Positions 1 through 9,647 of a DNA stretch of 64,000 nt are shown here, in pieces; position 1 is the first letter of the stretch, and each line of letters starts with the position of its first letter. Source of the DNA: Geothermovivens sp964644845 (GTDB lineage Bacteria; Zhuqueibacterota; Zhuqueibacteria; Oleimicrobiales; Geothermoviventaceae); assembly GCA_964644845.1 (NCBI GenBank), contig CAZXXS010000077.1:86565-150564 (forward strand), read 5' to 3'. Under the pieces are notes generated by a model that saw nothing but the letters and a program-made list of their open reading frames with translations, was not told the origin of the DNA and did not search any database. The translations under genes and the position numbers were made by a program.

Positions 1-293
1 TTGAAGAACAGGTGCCGGGCGGGCGCAAAATCGTCGGAACAGCCTGGCTCGACGTGCAGTCCGGAGCACCTGTGGTGCTCGAGTTCGAACCGCGGCCATT
101 CCCTAAACACGTGAAAGCAATGCGGACGAGGATCCTGTACAAATCGACGGGGGACGGCGGCTGGTACCCTGTCGAGATGGTGGTGTCCGGTGAAGGTGGC
201 TTTCTGTTTGTCAAAAAGCGATTTCGCAGCACGATTCGGCTTTCAAAACACTGGAGGGTGCAGGAGGAAGCAGACAAAGGCGATTCCAACTGA
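1..293 (+). CDS. C-terminal part of an exported lipoprotein-sorting-like hypothetical protein (5' end outside window)
   Basis: The reading frame is open from base 3 and ends at TGA 291-293; no start is visible, so about 97 C-terminal residues are present. The segment is rich in alternating beta pattern (GTAWLDVQSGAPVVLEFEP, then a WYPVEMVVSG stretch and a basic RFRSTIRLSKHWR end). This resembles the last strands of outer-membrane lipoprotein-sorting/RseB-like folds, which carry a statement on starting values followed by a tail on basic strands. The family assignment is by pattern only, and the true function cannot be read from this fragment. It is followed by about 65 untranslated bases before the next gene. 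Confidence 0.5.
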   Translation, partial: EEQVPGGRKIVGTAWLDVQSGAPVVLEFEPRPFPKHVKAMRTRILYKSTGDGGWYPVEMVVSGEGGFLFVKKRFRSTIRLSKHWRVQEEADKGDSN

Positions 294-360
294 ACAATTT
301 TGCTGTGAGCGTATTTGAGTTGCGCCCCTGAAGTTGAACGGTACCGTGAGAGAGGAAGCC

Positions 361-1137
361 GTGGGTAACAACTGGAGAAGGGGTAGTTGGCTCTGGATCG
401 ACTCACATGCTCACCTGGATGGGATGACGCCGGCTTACTGGAGGGTGGCGGATCAGTACGGGATCCGCAAGGTGCTTGTTTCCCACCTTGGGATGGGCGA
501 GCCGGATTTCAGTTACGATCCGGAAATGGAGCAGGTCCGCCGCTGGAACGATCAGGTTCTTGAGGCGATGCGCCAGTCACACGGACGGATGGAGGGGCTC
601 TGCTACCTCAACCCGAAGTACGTGGAGGAAAGCCTCGATGAACTCCAGCGTTGTGTCTCGGCGGGGATGATCGGCGTCAAGCTTTGGGTCAGTCTGAAGT
701 ACGACGACGACCGTGTGTTCCGTGTACTGCGTGCTGTTCGCGAAGCCGACGTGCCGGTGCTGCTGCATTCGTGGCGGAAAGCAGTGGGACAGCTCGATCA
801 GGAGTCGACACCCGATGAAGTAGCTTACGTGGCAGCTCATTTCCCCGACGTACAGTTTGTGATGGCTCACACGGGAGGGGATTGGGAGTACGGAGCCAGG
901 CGAGTGGCACCATTCGGGAACGTTTGCGTGGACATCGCCTGCTCTGTGATCGACGAAGGATTTGTCGAAACAGCAGTAGATCAGCTCGGCGCTGAGAGAG
1001 TGTTGTGGGGCACGGATGCCCCGGCGAGCTCCGTCCCCGTTGCGGTGGGGAAACTCCAAGCTGCGCGGATCAAACTCAGGGAAAAACGCTTGATTGCCGG
1101 CGGTAACGCCATTCGCATCTACGGGCTGTGGGTCTGA
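361..1137 (+). CDS. Amidohydrolase-family (amidohydrolase_2) metal-dependent hydrolase
   Basis: A 258-residue TIM-barrel hydrolase. The metal-binding H-x-H sits near the N-terminus (DSHAHLD, H16 and H18). Later come the barrel motifs GVKLW, VLLHSWR, VMAHTGG and WGTDAP, whose Lys/His/His/Asp are the usual metal or catalytic ligands of the amidohydrolase_2 group. No signal peptide, so it should be cytoplasmic. The GTG at 361 is chosen because GAGGAAG lies five to eight bases upstream; an in-frame TTG at 334 would add nine unconserved residues and has no ribosome-binding site. Substrate is unknown: this family includes decarboxylases and lactonases. Closest downstream neighbour is a membrane protein about 100 bases away. 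Confidence 0.8.
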   Translation: MGNNWRRGSWLWIDSHAHLDGMTPAYWRVADQYGIRKVLVSHLGMGEPDFSYDPEMEQVRRWNDQVLEAMRQSHGRMEGLCYLNPKYVEESLDELQRCVSAGMIGVKLWVSLKYDDDRVFRVLRAVREADVPVLLHSWRKAVGQLDQESTPDEVAYVAAHFPDVQFVMAHTGGDWEYGARRVAPFGNVCVDIACSVIDEGFVETAVDQLGAERVLWGTDAPASSVPVAVGKLQAARIKLREKRLIAGGNAIRIYGLWV

Positions 1138-1239
1138 ACGGTTCGTTCCGTTTGCTTTGCGGATCGGCTCTTGCCAAGGCGGACGGCGCGTTACGCGCAG
1201 CCGCGTCCGTGGCTCCGTTAAACACGGAATGAGGTTGTT

Positions 1240-2631
1240 GTGGAGGGAGGGCAAAACCGCTTTTCGCACCTGGCGGGGCGCGCACGCGACTTTTTGTCGA
1301 CCGGCATCTGGCATGTCGATCTGCGCTCGCTGACGCGCATCGAGTCCCTCCTTGTACGTCTGCTCAAACTCCTCATTTTTCTCATCCGGCAATTCCACGC
1401 CGACAAGCTTCTCACGCGTGCCTCTGCGCTCACCTACTCCAGCCTGCTTTCCATCGTGCCTTTTCTCGCTGTGGTCTTCGCGGTGATGAAAGCCTTTGGT
1501 CTGCACATCGACCTGGCACAACCGCTTTGCGATCTGCTGGCGCCACTTGGCGAGCGCGGCGACACAATTGCGATGCAGATTCTGGAATTTGTAGAAAACT
1601 CCCAAACCGGCGCTCTGGGAGCAGTGGGTTTTGCGGCCTTGCTGGTTACGGTGTTGAGTATTCTGAACAACATCGAGGTTTCGGTCAACGAGATCTGGCA
1701 CGTTCAACGGATGCGTTCGTGGCTCCGCCGTGTGGCCGACTACACCGCTCTCCTGGTCATTGGTCCGCTCTCCCTGTTCCTGGTGTTCACTGCCACGGCT
1801 TCGGTTACGTCGTCACACGTGGCTCGCGTGGTGGTTAGCAACCCGGTGTTTCACATCGTGGGCTTCTTAGGACTGAAACTGGCGCCCTACGTCGTGTCCA
1901 GTCTCGTTTTCGCTTTGGTCATTGGCCTGGTACCGAACACCCGTGTACGTCTGGATGCTGCTGTTGTGGGCGGCATTTTTTCGGGAGTGGCCTGGCAGGC
2001 TTCAAACTGGGCGTTCGCCCATTTTGTTGTTTCGGCGAGTCGGGCGAGTGCGCGCGAAATTCTCTTTGCCGGGTTCGCTGCTCTGCCGTTGTTCTTGCTG
2101 TGGATGTACCTGGGCTGGGTGGTTTTTCTGCTCGGGGCAGAGCTGGGTTACGTCGTGCAGAATGCCGGTGTGATGGAGTGGCGGGAACTGGAACGTCGTT
2201 ACGGGCACGGGTTGCGCGTTTACATTGGGTTGCGAGCAGTTTTGGCCCTGGTGTGGCATTTCGTTAAAGGAGAAGCAGTACCAGACACCGCTAAGCTGAG
2301 CGCGAGTGTAGGGGCTCCGGTGCCCATCCTGGAGGAAGTACTCGCCGTTCTGGAACAGCAAAATCTTCTTCTGCGAAGCGGTAACGGTGTGCAGAAGTAC
2401 GTGCTGAGTCGGGACCCCGAACTGGTCACGGTAGCGGAAGTTCTGGAGCATCTGCGTGGTGATGTGACCATCCCGGACAGGCTGGTTCAGGAAGATCCGC
2501 TGGGCAGGCTCGCCAGAGAGTTGCTGGAAAAAACGGCAAGGGCGGTTCGAGAAGGGCCGGGTGGTCTGTCGCTCAAGGCCGCGGTAAGCGACAGCCTAAC
2601 CCTCAGCGACGGAACTGAAACACAGGTGTAA
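1240..2631 (+). CDS. YihY/BrkB-family inner-membrane protein
   Basis: 463 residues. The region from about residue 40 to 310 carries the YihY/UPF0761 pattern of six hydrophobic segments, including the family's N-terminal signature around ASALTYSSLLSIVPFL and a final membrane pair with FLLWMYLGWVVFLLGAEL. The last roughly 140 residues are soluble and look helix-turn-helix-like (EEVLAVLEQQNLLLRSGNG), a C-terminal extension seen in longer YihY proteins. The protein was once annotated as ribonuclease BN, which is not its activity; the real role is unknown. Start GTG 1240 has GAGGT five bases upstream. Confidence 0.85.
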   Translation: MEGGQNRFSHLAGRARDFLSTGIWHVDLRSLTRIESLLVRLLKLLIFLIRQFHADKLLTRASALTYSSLLSIVPFLAVVFAVMKAFGLHIDLAQPLCDLLAPLGERGDTIAMQILEFVENSQTGALGAVGFAALLVTVLSILNNIEVSVNEIWHVQRMRSWLRRVADYTALLVIGPLSLFLVFTATASVTSSHVARVVVSNPVFHIVGFLGLKLAPYVVSSLVFALVIGLVPNTRVRLDAAVVGGIFSGVAWQASNWAFAHFVVSASRASAREILFAGFAALPLFLLWMYLGWVVFLLGAELGYVVQNAGVMEWRELERRYGHGLRVYIGLRAVLALVWHFVKGEAVPDTAKLSASVGAPVPILEEVLAVLEQQNLLLRSGNGVQKYVLSRDPELVTVAEVLEHLRGDVTIPDRLVQEDPLGRLARELLEKTARAVREGPGGLSLKAAVSDSLTLSDGTETQV

Positions 2632-2720
2632 TCAGCAGGGTGCAATTGGTGCACCGACGGTTTGTCTTCGAAGCGTAGGGGCAACGGGGGACGTACGTAG
2701 CTCGGTTGGGGAGGTCGCAA

Positions 2721-5700
2721 ATGTGGGGATCCCCGTTCTCGTTCCACCCGGCGCCGCGCAGAGCGGCCCTCGGGTTGGTTTTTTCCCTGCTGGGAACATT
2801 CGTAGGCGAAGAGGTTTGGTCGCAGGTCGTCCTCAACGAAGTGATGTTCGACCCCTCGGGCAGCGATTACTACGACGAATTCGTGGAGCTCCTCAACACG
2901 AGCTCGGACACGGTGAACCTGGCCGGCTGGCAGATCGGTGACGACCAAGAACTCGACGGACTTGTGGACGCCGGTCAGGGTTTGAGTCTTCTACCCGGAC
3001 AGTTCGCTCTTGTTCTCGATCCGGGCTACTTCCAGCATTCTTCCACGTACGACAGTTTGATCCCATCCGAAGCCCTGGTGGTTACGATTGATGACGGTGC
3101 CTTTGGTAGCGGTGGATTCTCCAATTCGCACCCGGAGACGGTGTTTCTGGTAAGCACTGCTGGTGACACTGTCGGTGCTTACCGCTACTCGCTCGGCAAC
3201 GCACCTGGCTTCAGCGACGAAAAACTGGACCCAGAGGGTGATGACAGCGCGGACAACTGGGCAGACGCGCGAGTCTTCCTCGGTACACCGGGCTTCGTGA
3301 ACTCGGTGGCTCAGAAAGCGGTGGACGTCGCGCTGTCGCTGGTGGGACGGGACACGATGCTTGTGTCCGAGCGGCAGCGCGTTCACTTGAGCGCGGTGGT
3401 ACGGAACCTGGGCAAACAGGCGGTTCGCGCTGCAGGCGTGGTTCTCTGGTGGGACCGGGACGCTGACGGAACGCCGGGTGGGGCGGAAATTGTCGAACGA
3501 AAAACACTGCCCGCCCTCTCCCCGGGCGATTCCACCTCCGTGGAGTTCGACTGGTCGCTACCTGGTGTGGGACTGTACCTCTTGCGCGCGCAGGTCGAAA
3601 CTGCTGGCGACGGAACGCTTGGGGACAACAGTGACTCTGTGCTTGTGGCCGCTCCTTGCAAGGCAGGTGAGGTTGTGATCAACGAGATCTACTACCGTCC
3701 TGCTGCTGGCGAACCGGAGTGGATTGAACTTTACAACGTCGGCCCGGACTCGGTGAGTCTGGCCGGGTGGTGGTTGTCAGACGGGACTCGGCGTGGCACC
3801 GTGCAGCTGCGTCTGGACGCAGCAAGGCGGCTTCTGGCCCCAGGGGGCTACGCTGTCCTTGCTGAAACCCACGAGTTCTCGGGCTTCGTGCAGCTCCCAC
3901 CGGGTTGCGTTCTCCAGCCCCGAAACGGTTTCCCTTCACTGAACAACACGGGCGACCTGGTGGTCATCCGCGACTTTGCGGGCACGGCGGTTGACAGCGT
4001 GCGCTACTGGCCAAGTTGGGGTGGAGAGAACGGTATTTCGCTGGAGCGCGTCAGGCCGAAGTGTTCTTCTACCGACCGGGACAACTGGCGAAGCTCTGTT
4101 GCGACGGACGGTTCAACGCCAGGGCGGAAGAACTCGGTGTCTCCACCAGATCGTGCTCTGGACGTGAGACTCTCCGTGCGGTCCCTGACTTGCGTTGCGC
4201 TGGGCGAAGACGTTTCGATTACTTGCGTTGTCCGTAACACAGGGCTTGCGCCTGTTGTGTCCTCGCAGCTGGTTCTGCTGGTCCGGCATGCTGAACCGTG
4301 TGGCTCGGACTCAGTGGTGCTTGGCCCCCTTGACGTGCCTGCGCTTGTTCCGCTGGATTCGTTCGCCGTGCCTGTTTCCTGGGTCTCTGCGAAACCTGGC
4401 CGTTGGACAGCGCTGAGCTGGGCCGTCGCTGTTGGGGTGTCTGCGGCAACGGACACGGCGCGTGCGACCTTGCAAGTTTTGTTTCCGTCTCGAACAGCGG
4501 TTGTGAACGAGATTCAGTTCGATCCCCCGCCGGGTGAACCAGAGTGGGTTGAGGTGTTCAACTCGGGTAGCCAGGGCGCGTCGTTGGACGGTTGGGAGCT
4601 TGGCGACAGCCGCAGGCGCGTGCCTCTGGATTCAACCGGCGTTTGTCTCGAACCGGGAGGCTACGCGCTCCTTCTGCCTCCTGGCGAAATGCCACCCGTG
4701 GACACTCCACCGGGTGTTGCGGTGTGGCACACGGCCGGTACCTGGCCGGGATTGAGCAACGGCGGGGACGCCGTGGTTCTCGTGGATCCTTGTGGTTCTG
4801 CCGTTGACAGCGTTTTCTACCGGCCCACGTGGGTGCACGGAACGGGTAGCCTGGAGAGGATTCTGGCCGGAGGGCCCAGCACCGACAGTACGAACTGGGA
4901 AACCTGCCAAGCCCCGTCTGGCGCCACGCCCGGGCGTCTGAACGTGGCGACTCCGCGAGACGTCGATCTTGCAGTTGAAGCGGTGAAGGTCGACAGGACA
5001 CACGTCGGTGTTGAAACGGGTGTCAGCGTGTGGGTGAGAAACGTCGGGTTGTCCGGGGTCTCGCAAGCCACCCTGGCCGTAACGTGGCTGGAAACTGGTG
5101 AGCGAGTCTGGACTGGTAGTCTGGGGCCTCTTGCCCCAGGCGACAGTGTCGAGCTCAGCGGCGAGGTTCAGTTTGACCGCCCTGGTTGGGCTACGCTGCA
5201 AGTGTCGCTTCGCTGCGCCCTCGATTCTCGCACGGCTAACGACACGGCCCAAAGTCGCTTGTACGTGTCGGTGCCCTTTGGGTCGGTCGCTTTCAACGAA
5301 TTGTACGTCACACCTCTGCCCGGAGAGGCCGAGTGGGTGGAAGTCGTCAACAACACTCGGTGGCAGGTGGACTTGAAAGGTTGGACTCTCCAAGACCAGC
5401 GTGGGCCGCGTGGCGCGGGAACGGTTCTGGATTCTCTTGCCCTGTCGCCGAGCAGCTTCGCCGTCTTCGCCGCGGATTCCTCGGTGTGGAGTACGTGGGG
5501 GCAGGGGACAAGTGGGGCGCGTGTTACACTGGATCGCTGGCCTGGATTCAACGACGCCGGCGACGTGGTCCGTCTGGTCGATCCCGGGAGTGCCGTGGTG
5601 GATTCGGTACGTTACAGCGGTTTCTGGCCACTTGAGTCTGGTTATTCGTTGGAAAAGTTACGACCGGAACTGCCTTCACCTGCGCAGGCAAGCTGGGTCC

Positions 5701-6080
5701 GGAGTGCCGATCCAGGCGGCGCGACACCCGGGCAGCCGAACAGCGTTTTCGCCTACACAACGCCGAAAGAAGCGGCCTTGGGCGTGGCACCGAACCCGTT
5801 CTCACCGGACGGCGACGGTCACGAAGACGTGGCTGTGTTCAGTCTCAACTTTCCGTGTGCGTCAGTAGAAGCGCGGCTGCGGCTGTTTGACGTGCTCGGT
5901 CGTCGGGTACGTCAACTTTTGGCTAACGAGCTTTGCGGTCCGCACAGGCTGGTGGTCTGGGATGGTCGTGACGATCTGGGCCACCTGTGCCGTGTCGGCC
6001 CTTACGTCGCGCTGCTGGAATGGCACGCGGCAAACGGTCAACGAGGAGCTGAACGCGCAGTGGTCGTGGTGGCCTGGTAG
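2721..6080 (+). CDS. Secreted multi-domain lamin-tail (LTD) / CARDB protein with FlgD-Ig-like C-terminal domain
   Basis: About 1119 residues. ATG 2721 is chosen because GAGGT lies five bases upstream; it gives a basic n-region (APRRAALG) and a hydrophobic core ending before SQVVLNE, a Sec signal peptide. Four lamin-tail domains follow, each opening with a V-x-NE-hydrophobic motif (LNEVMFDP, INEIYYRP, VNEIQFDP, FNELYVTP) and containing GEPEW(I/V)E and a central GW. They alternate with three CARDB-type Ig domains (for example VVRNLGKQAV, VVRNTGLAPV, WVRNVGLSGV). The last 85 residues (PNPFSPDGDG ... WDGRDDLGH ... GPYVALLEW) form a FlgD-Ig/gliding-type C-terminal domain. No transmembrane anchor or LPXTG motif. 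Likely a cell-surface adhesion or scaffold protein; ligand unknown. Confidence 0.85.
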   Translation: MWGSPFSFHPAPRRAALGLVFSLLGTFVGEEVWSQVVLNEVMFDPSGSDYYDEFVELLNTSSDTVNLAGWQIGDDQELDGLVDAGQGLSLLPGQFALVLDPGYFQHSSTYDSLIPSEALVVTIDDGAFGSGGFSNSHPETVFLVSTAGDTVGAYRYSLGNAPGFSDEKLDPEGDDSADNWADARVFLGTPGFVNSVAQKAVDVALSLVGRDTMLVSERQRVHLSAVVRNLGKQAVRAAGVVLWWDRDADGTPGGAEIVERKTLPALSPGDSTSVEFDWSLPGVGLYLLRAQVETAGDGTLGDNSDSVLVAAPCKAGEVVINEIYYRPAAGEPEWIELYNVGPDSVSLAGWWLSDGTRRGTVQLRLDAARRLLAPGGYAVLAETHEFSGFVQLPPGCVLQPRNGFPSLNNTGDLVVIRDFAGTAVDSVRYWPSWGGENGISLERVRPKCSSTDRDNWRSSVATDGSTPGRKNSVSPPDRALDVRLSVRSLTCVALGEDVSITCVVRNTGLAPVVSSQLVLLVRHAEPCGSDSVVLGPLDVPALVPLDSFAVPVSWVSAKPGRWTALSWAVAVGVSAATDTARATLQVLFPSRTAVVNEIQFDPPPGEPEWVEVFNSGSQGASLDGWELGDSRRRVPLDSTGVCLEPGGYALLLPPGEMPPVDTPPGVAVWHTAGTWPGLSNGGDAVVLVDPCGSAVDSVFYRPTWVHGTGSLERILAGGPSTDSTNWETCQAPSGATPGRLNVATPRDVDLAVEAVKVDRTHVGVETGVSVWVRNVGLSGVSQATLAVTWLETGERVWTGSLGPLAPGDSVELSGEVQFDRPGWATLQVSLRCALDSRTANDTAQSRLYVSVPFGSVAFNELYVTPLPGEAEWVEVVNNTRWQVDLKGWTLQDQRGPRGAGTVLDSLALSPSSFAVFAADSSVWSTWGQGTSGARVTLDRWPGFNDAGDVVRLVDPGSAVVDSVRYSGFWPLESGYSLEKLRPELPSPAQASWVRSADPGGATPGQPNSVFAYTTPKEAALGVAPNPFSPDGDGHEDVAVFSLNFPCASVEARLRLFDVLGRRVRQLLANELCGPHRLVVWDGRDDLGHLCRVGPYVALLEWHAANGQRGAERAVVVVAW

Positions 6081-6727
6081 AATCGAACTGACTGAACGCG
6101 AGGCTCTTGAAACGACTGGGGCCATCTGCGGGATCTTCGTCGACTACACCAGAAAACCTGTGCAGGACGGAAGGTGGGGGGCTCGAAACGCACGTTTTGT
6201 TCAGAGCTCCCGAAAAGCGGGTTGCAGAAGCTCTGCAGATGCGGAGCGACGAGTTCCGGACGCGGTCGGTTAGAACCGTTTTTCCCGGGAGAACGGCTGG
6301 AGACTTACGACTCCTTGCGGCGGGAGGTAGAACGATCTTTAAAGTCCCGCCCGCTGGGTAGACAACGCTACCGGTGACGGTTAAACCACTCGGAGATGTC
6401 TACCCGTTGCCACGCCAAGAGGGGCGAAGGAACAGGCAGCGAAAAGCGCTTGACTTTACACGTGGCGTTGTCTAAAATCCAACGGAGAGCACAATGTCCG
6501 ACAGAATCGAGGAGGGATCGGCTGCCACTCCTGCTCAGCCTTCCGCACGACTTGCCTTCTCTTAGCCGCTCTCTGTGAGATTGCCCACGTCCGGCCTGTG
6601 CTGGCCAACTCCTCCTCTTTTCGAATCCAGGATCGTTGATTCCGGCGGGGTGTCGTGTGCGCGCAGCTCGCGCGACGGGATGAAGCTGCGGAGGCAAACA
6701 GCTCGTTTCCCGGGAGGTGGCTCGGAG
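6081..6727. other. Intergenic region with one promoter and a long leader
   Basis: This 647-base stretch has no convincing ORF: the open frames in it have no ribosome-binding sites and read like shadows. It carries a strong sigma-70-like promoter at 6450-6478, leaving roughly 240 bases of possible 5' leader before the kinase gene. A loose inverted repeat (GGCGGGA near 6320 with TCCCGCC near 6350) could form a stem before the promoter. No riboswitch or small RNA was recognised. Confidence 0.5.
6450..6478 (+). promoter_or_regulatory. Sigma-70-type promoter upstream of the Ser/Thr kinase gene
   Basis: TTGACT at 6450-6455 and TAAAAT at 6473-6478 with a 17-base spacer, one mismatch from consensus in each hexamer. 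Transcription would start near 6485 and leave a leader of about 240 bases before ATG 6728. Confidence 0.65.
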
Positions 6728-9625
6728 ATGATCGGGATGAGGATTTCTCACTACGAGGTGGTAGCCGAAATTGGGCGCGGTGGAATGGGGGTTGTGTACC
6801 GGGCGCGGGATGTACGGTTGGGGCGTACCGTGGCACTGAAGTTTCTTCCTCCGGAGTTGACCAGCGACGAGGTGGCGAGGGAACGCTTTGTGCGTGAGGC
6901 TCAGGCCGCTTCGGCGCTGAACCACCCGAACATTTGCACCATCCACGAAATCGACGAAACGGACCAGGGTCGCACGTTCATCGTGATGGCCTGCTACGAG
7001 GGGGAATCGCTCCGTGAGCGGTTGGCAAGAGGGCCGTTGGAGGAAACGGAGGCACGCGAAATTGCACTGCAGATTGCCGAGGGTCTCGCCGCGGCCCACC
7101 GAAAGGGCATTGTACACCGGGACATCAAGCCTGCCAACATCTTTCTCTGCGATGACGGTTTTGTGAGGATCCTGGATTTCGGACTCGCCAAACTCACCGG
7201 CGGTCCTCAGATTACGAAAGACTCGACGACACTGGGTACCGCTGCCTACATGGCGCCAGAACGCTACCGGGGTGAGACGGAAGACTCCCGGAGCGACATC
7301 TGGTCACTTGGTGTTGTTCTCTACCAGATGCTCACCGGCCGGCTGCCGTTCGAGGCCGAGTACGAGCAGGCCATGATGTACGCGGTTTTGAACGAAGAGC
7401 CCGAGTCGCCTTCGAGCAAACGCCCGGGGTTGAATCCAGCTTGGGATGCGATTTTGGCCAAATGCCTGGCCAAAGAGCTGAACCAGCGCTACGCCACCGT
7501 GCAGGAGTTGATCGACGAGCTGCGACGTCTGGCTGGGAGAGCGGCGAGCAGGACACCCTTGCAGGCTAACCCACCCGTGCGGGAGGGGAAAAGGTCCGTT
7601 TCCTCTCGAGTCGCCGGGACTGCGGTTGTGGCCGCGGTGGTTCTGATTCTGGCATTTCTTGTCGTCTGGTTCCTTGGGCGCCAGAGAGGTGGTGAATTTG
7701 GCGAACGGGTCCCGATCGCGGTTGTGGATTTTACCAACCAGACTGGCGAGCCGGAGCTGAACGGCCTATCGGGGATGTTAATCACTGCACTGGAGCAGTC
7801 CCGTCGTTTGAAGGTGCTTACACGCTCGCGGATGTTCGACATTCTGGCACAGCTTGGACAGGACAATGTGTCTAAGATTACCGAAGCGCTTGGTCGCAAG
7901 GTGTGCGCTTACGTTGGTATCCGCATGCTTGCCAGCGCTACAGTGCACAAGTTCGGCAATGTCTACGCCATCGACCTGAAGGTTCTCGACGTCCCCAAGG
8001 ATGAGTACGTGTTAACCGCGAAAGTACAGGGGCGAGGGCAGGAATGCATTCCGTCGTTGATTGATGAGCTCTCGGAGAAGACGCGCGAAAGACTGCGTGA
8101 GCGGCCGGCGGAAATTGAAGCCCGGAGTGTGAGCGTCAGCAGACTGACTACCCCGAATTTGGAGGCCTACCACCATTTCTTCCGTGGCGAAGAGCTCGTG
8201 GATCGACTGAAATTCAAAGAGGCTGGACGTGAATTCGCCCGCGCCATTCAGCTCGATTCGACCTTTGGCCTGGCTTACTACAGGTATGCCTACGCGCAGA
8301 GCTGGCTCCTGGCGAAAGAGGAACCGTCGCTTCGACTGATTGAGAAAGCCTTTGCTTTACTGGATCGGATTCCCAAGAGGCAGCAGTTCCTGGTGAGAGC
8401 TGTCTACGCCCAGATCACACAAGGCTTTGAAGCCGGTGTCGCCGTGCTCAAGCAAATGGAGAAACGCTACCCCGATGACAAAGAAATGATCTACAACATC
8501 GGCGATTGGTGTTACCACGCCGGTAGGTACAACGAGGCCGAAACCTACCTGTCGCGTTCCTTGGCGATGGATTCATCGAACACGCGTGCCCTACAGCATC
8601 TGACCTGGGTCTACTGGGAAACGGGTAGGTACGAAGACATGTTGCGACTCGCCAAGACGTACGTCAGGTGGAATCCCAATTTGGAGGCGTACGGTCTTGT
8701 GGCTTCTGCTTACGCTTGTCTGCGAGAACTCGAACCCGGCGAGGCTTACTTCCAGGAAACTCTACGACGCTACCCGGACCGCTACGCGGCGCGCGCCGGA
8801 CTGGCTGACCTTTACATCTACCACGAGCACTTTACCGAGGCCGAGCAAGCGCTGAAACCGCTGATTGTCCCAGGGGTGGAATCGCATGCGCGACAAGCAG
8901 GCTACTACAGGTTGGCGAAAGTCCATTTCTACCAGGGGCGTTTTCGCGACGGGCTCTCGGATTTGGACAAACTTGCGGCACTTGAGCGCGAGGACGCCGA
9001 CACCACCGCGTTTGTAGGCACGCTCCTTTTGAAGGCACGACAAGCGTACCAGGGCTGGGGCGACGTTGGGAAGGCTTGGCAACTTGTTGAACCGTGTTTG
9101 GAGTTCGAATCGGCCCTCCGAAACTCGGTCAATCCGGGCGAGCTTTCGATTTTGCTGGTCTGTCGGGGCGAGTACGAGCGAGCACTGCAAGTTAGCGGAG
9201 TTTACGGAAGCAGCGGGACCGCGCTCCGCTGGAGGCAGATTCTTCAGTTTCTGATTCGTGCGTCCAAAGGCGAACGTGCCTCCGCCGACTCGCTTGGTCG
9301 TTTTCTCCTCAAAGAGGTTCATTTGTCTCCCGCTTTTGAATTGCTTGTGGCCAATAGGCTTGGACAGTTGGAGTTCGAACTGGGTAACCTGGAAGAGGCT
9401 GCGGTCTGCATGCGGCGAGTCCAGGAGCTCAAGACGGACACATTCGGGTTTCGCTCGGTACGTTACGCTCGCAGTTACTACTGGCTTGGGCGAATTTACG
9501 AAGCGAAGGGCGATCTGGACCTGGCGAGGGAAAACTACGCAAGGTTCCTGGGTCTTTGGCACCGGGCCGACCGGGATTTGCCGGGACTTGTGGACGCGAA
9601 ACGGCGTCTGGCGCGGTTACTGTGA
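6728..9625 (+). CDS. Membrane-anchored Ser/Thr protein kinase with CsgG/FlgO-like and TPR domains
   Basis: 965 residues from ATG 6728, which has GGGAGGTGG seven bases upstream. The N-terminal PknB-type kinase (about 6-270) has the glycine loop GRGGMGVVY, catalytic Lys in VALKFLPP, HRDIKPANI, DFGLAK and GTAAYMAPE, so it should be active. A basic linker leads to one membrane helix at about 295-318. The outside part begins with a beta-alpha unit (VPIAVVDFTNQTGEPELNG) typical of FlgO/CsgG/TolB-N-like domains, then about 430 residues of TPR-type helices. This architecture is common in deltaproteobacterial and FCB-type kinases. The neighbouring gene 22 bases downstream encodes a SpoIIE-type phosphatase, possibly sharing its transcript. 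Confidence 0.9.
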   Translation: MIGMRISHYEVVAEIGRGGMGVVYRARDVRLGRTVALKFLPPELTSDEVARERFVREAQAASALNHPNICTIHEIDETDQGRTFIVMACYEGESLRERLARGPLEETEAREIALQIAEGLAAAHRKGIVHRDIKPANIFLCDDGFVRILDFGLAKLTGGPQITKDSTTLGTAAYMAPERYRGETEDSRSDIWSLGVVLYQMLTGRLPFEAEYEQAMMYAVLNEEPESPSSKRPGLNPAWDAILAKCLAKELNQRYATVQELIDELRRLAGRAASRTPLQANPPVREGKRSVSSRVAGTAVVAAVVLILAFLVVWFLGRQRGGEFGERVPIAVVDFTNQTGEPELNGLSGMLITALEQSRRLKVLTRSRMFDILAQLGQDNVSKITEALGRKVCAYVGIRMLASATVHKFGNVYAIDLKVLDVPKDEYVLTAKVQGRGQECIPSLIDELSEKTRERLRERPAEIEARSVSVSRLTTPNLEAYHHFFRGEELVDRLKFKEAGREFARAIQLDSTFGLAYYRYAYAQSWLLAKEEPSLRLIEKAFALLDRIPKRQQFLVRAVYAQITQGFEAGVAVLKQMEKRYPDDKEMIYNIGDWCYHAGRYNEAETYLSRSLAMDSSNTRALQHLTWVYWETGRYEDMLRLAKTYVRWNPNLEAYGLVASAYACLRELEPGEAYFQETLRRYPDRYAARAGLADLYIYHEHFTEAEQALKPLIVPGVESHARQAGYYRLAKVHFYQGRFRDGLSDLDKLAALEREDADTTAFVGTLLLKARQAYQGWGDVGKAWQLVEPCLEFESALRNSVNPGELSILLVCRGEYERALQVSGVYGSSGTALRWRQILQFLIRASKGERASADSLGRFLLKEVHLSPAFELLVANRLGQLEFELGNLEEAAVCMRRVQELKTDTFGFRSVRYARSYYWLGRIYEAKGDLDLARENYARFLGLWHRADRDLPGLVDAKRRLARLL

Positions 9626-9647
9626 CGAAAGAGCCCTGGAGGAGCCG

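Noticed and set aside
577..1707. 376-residue minus-strand ORF
   Set aside because: It is antisense to the amidohydrolase and YihY genes, has no ribosome-binding site, and its low-complexity content is typical of GC-rich shadows.
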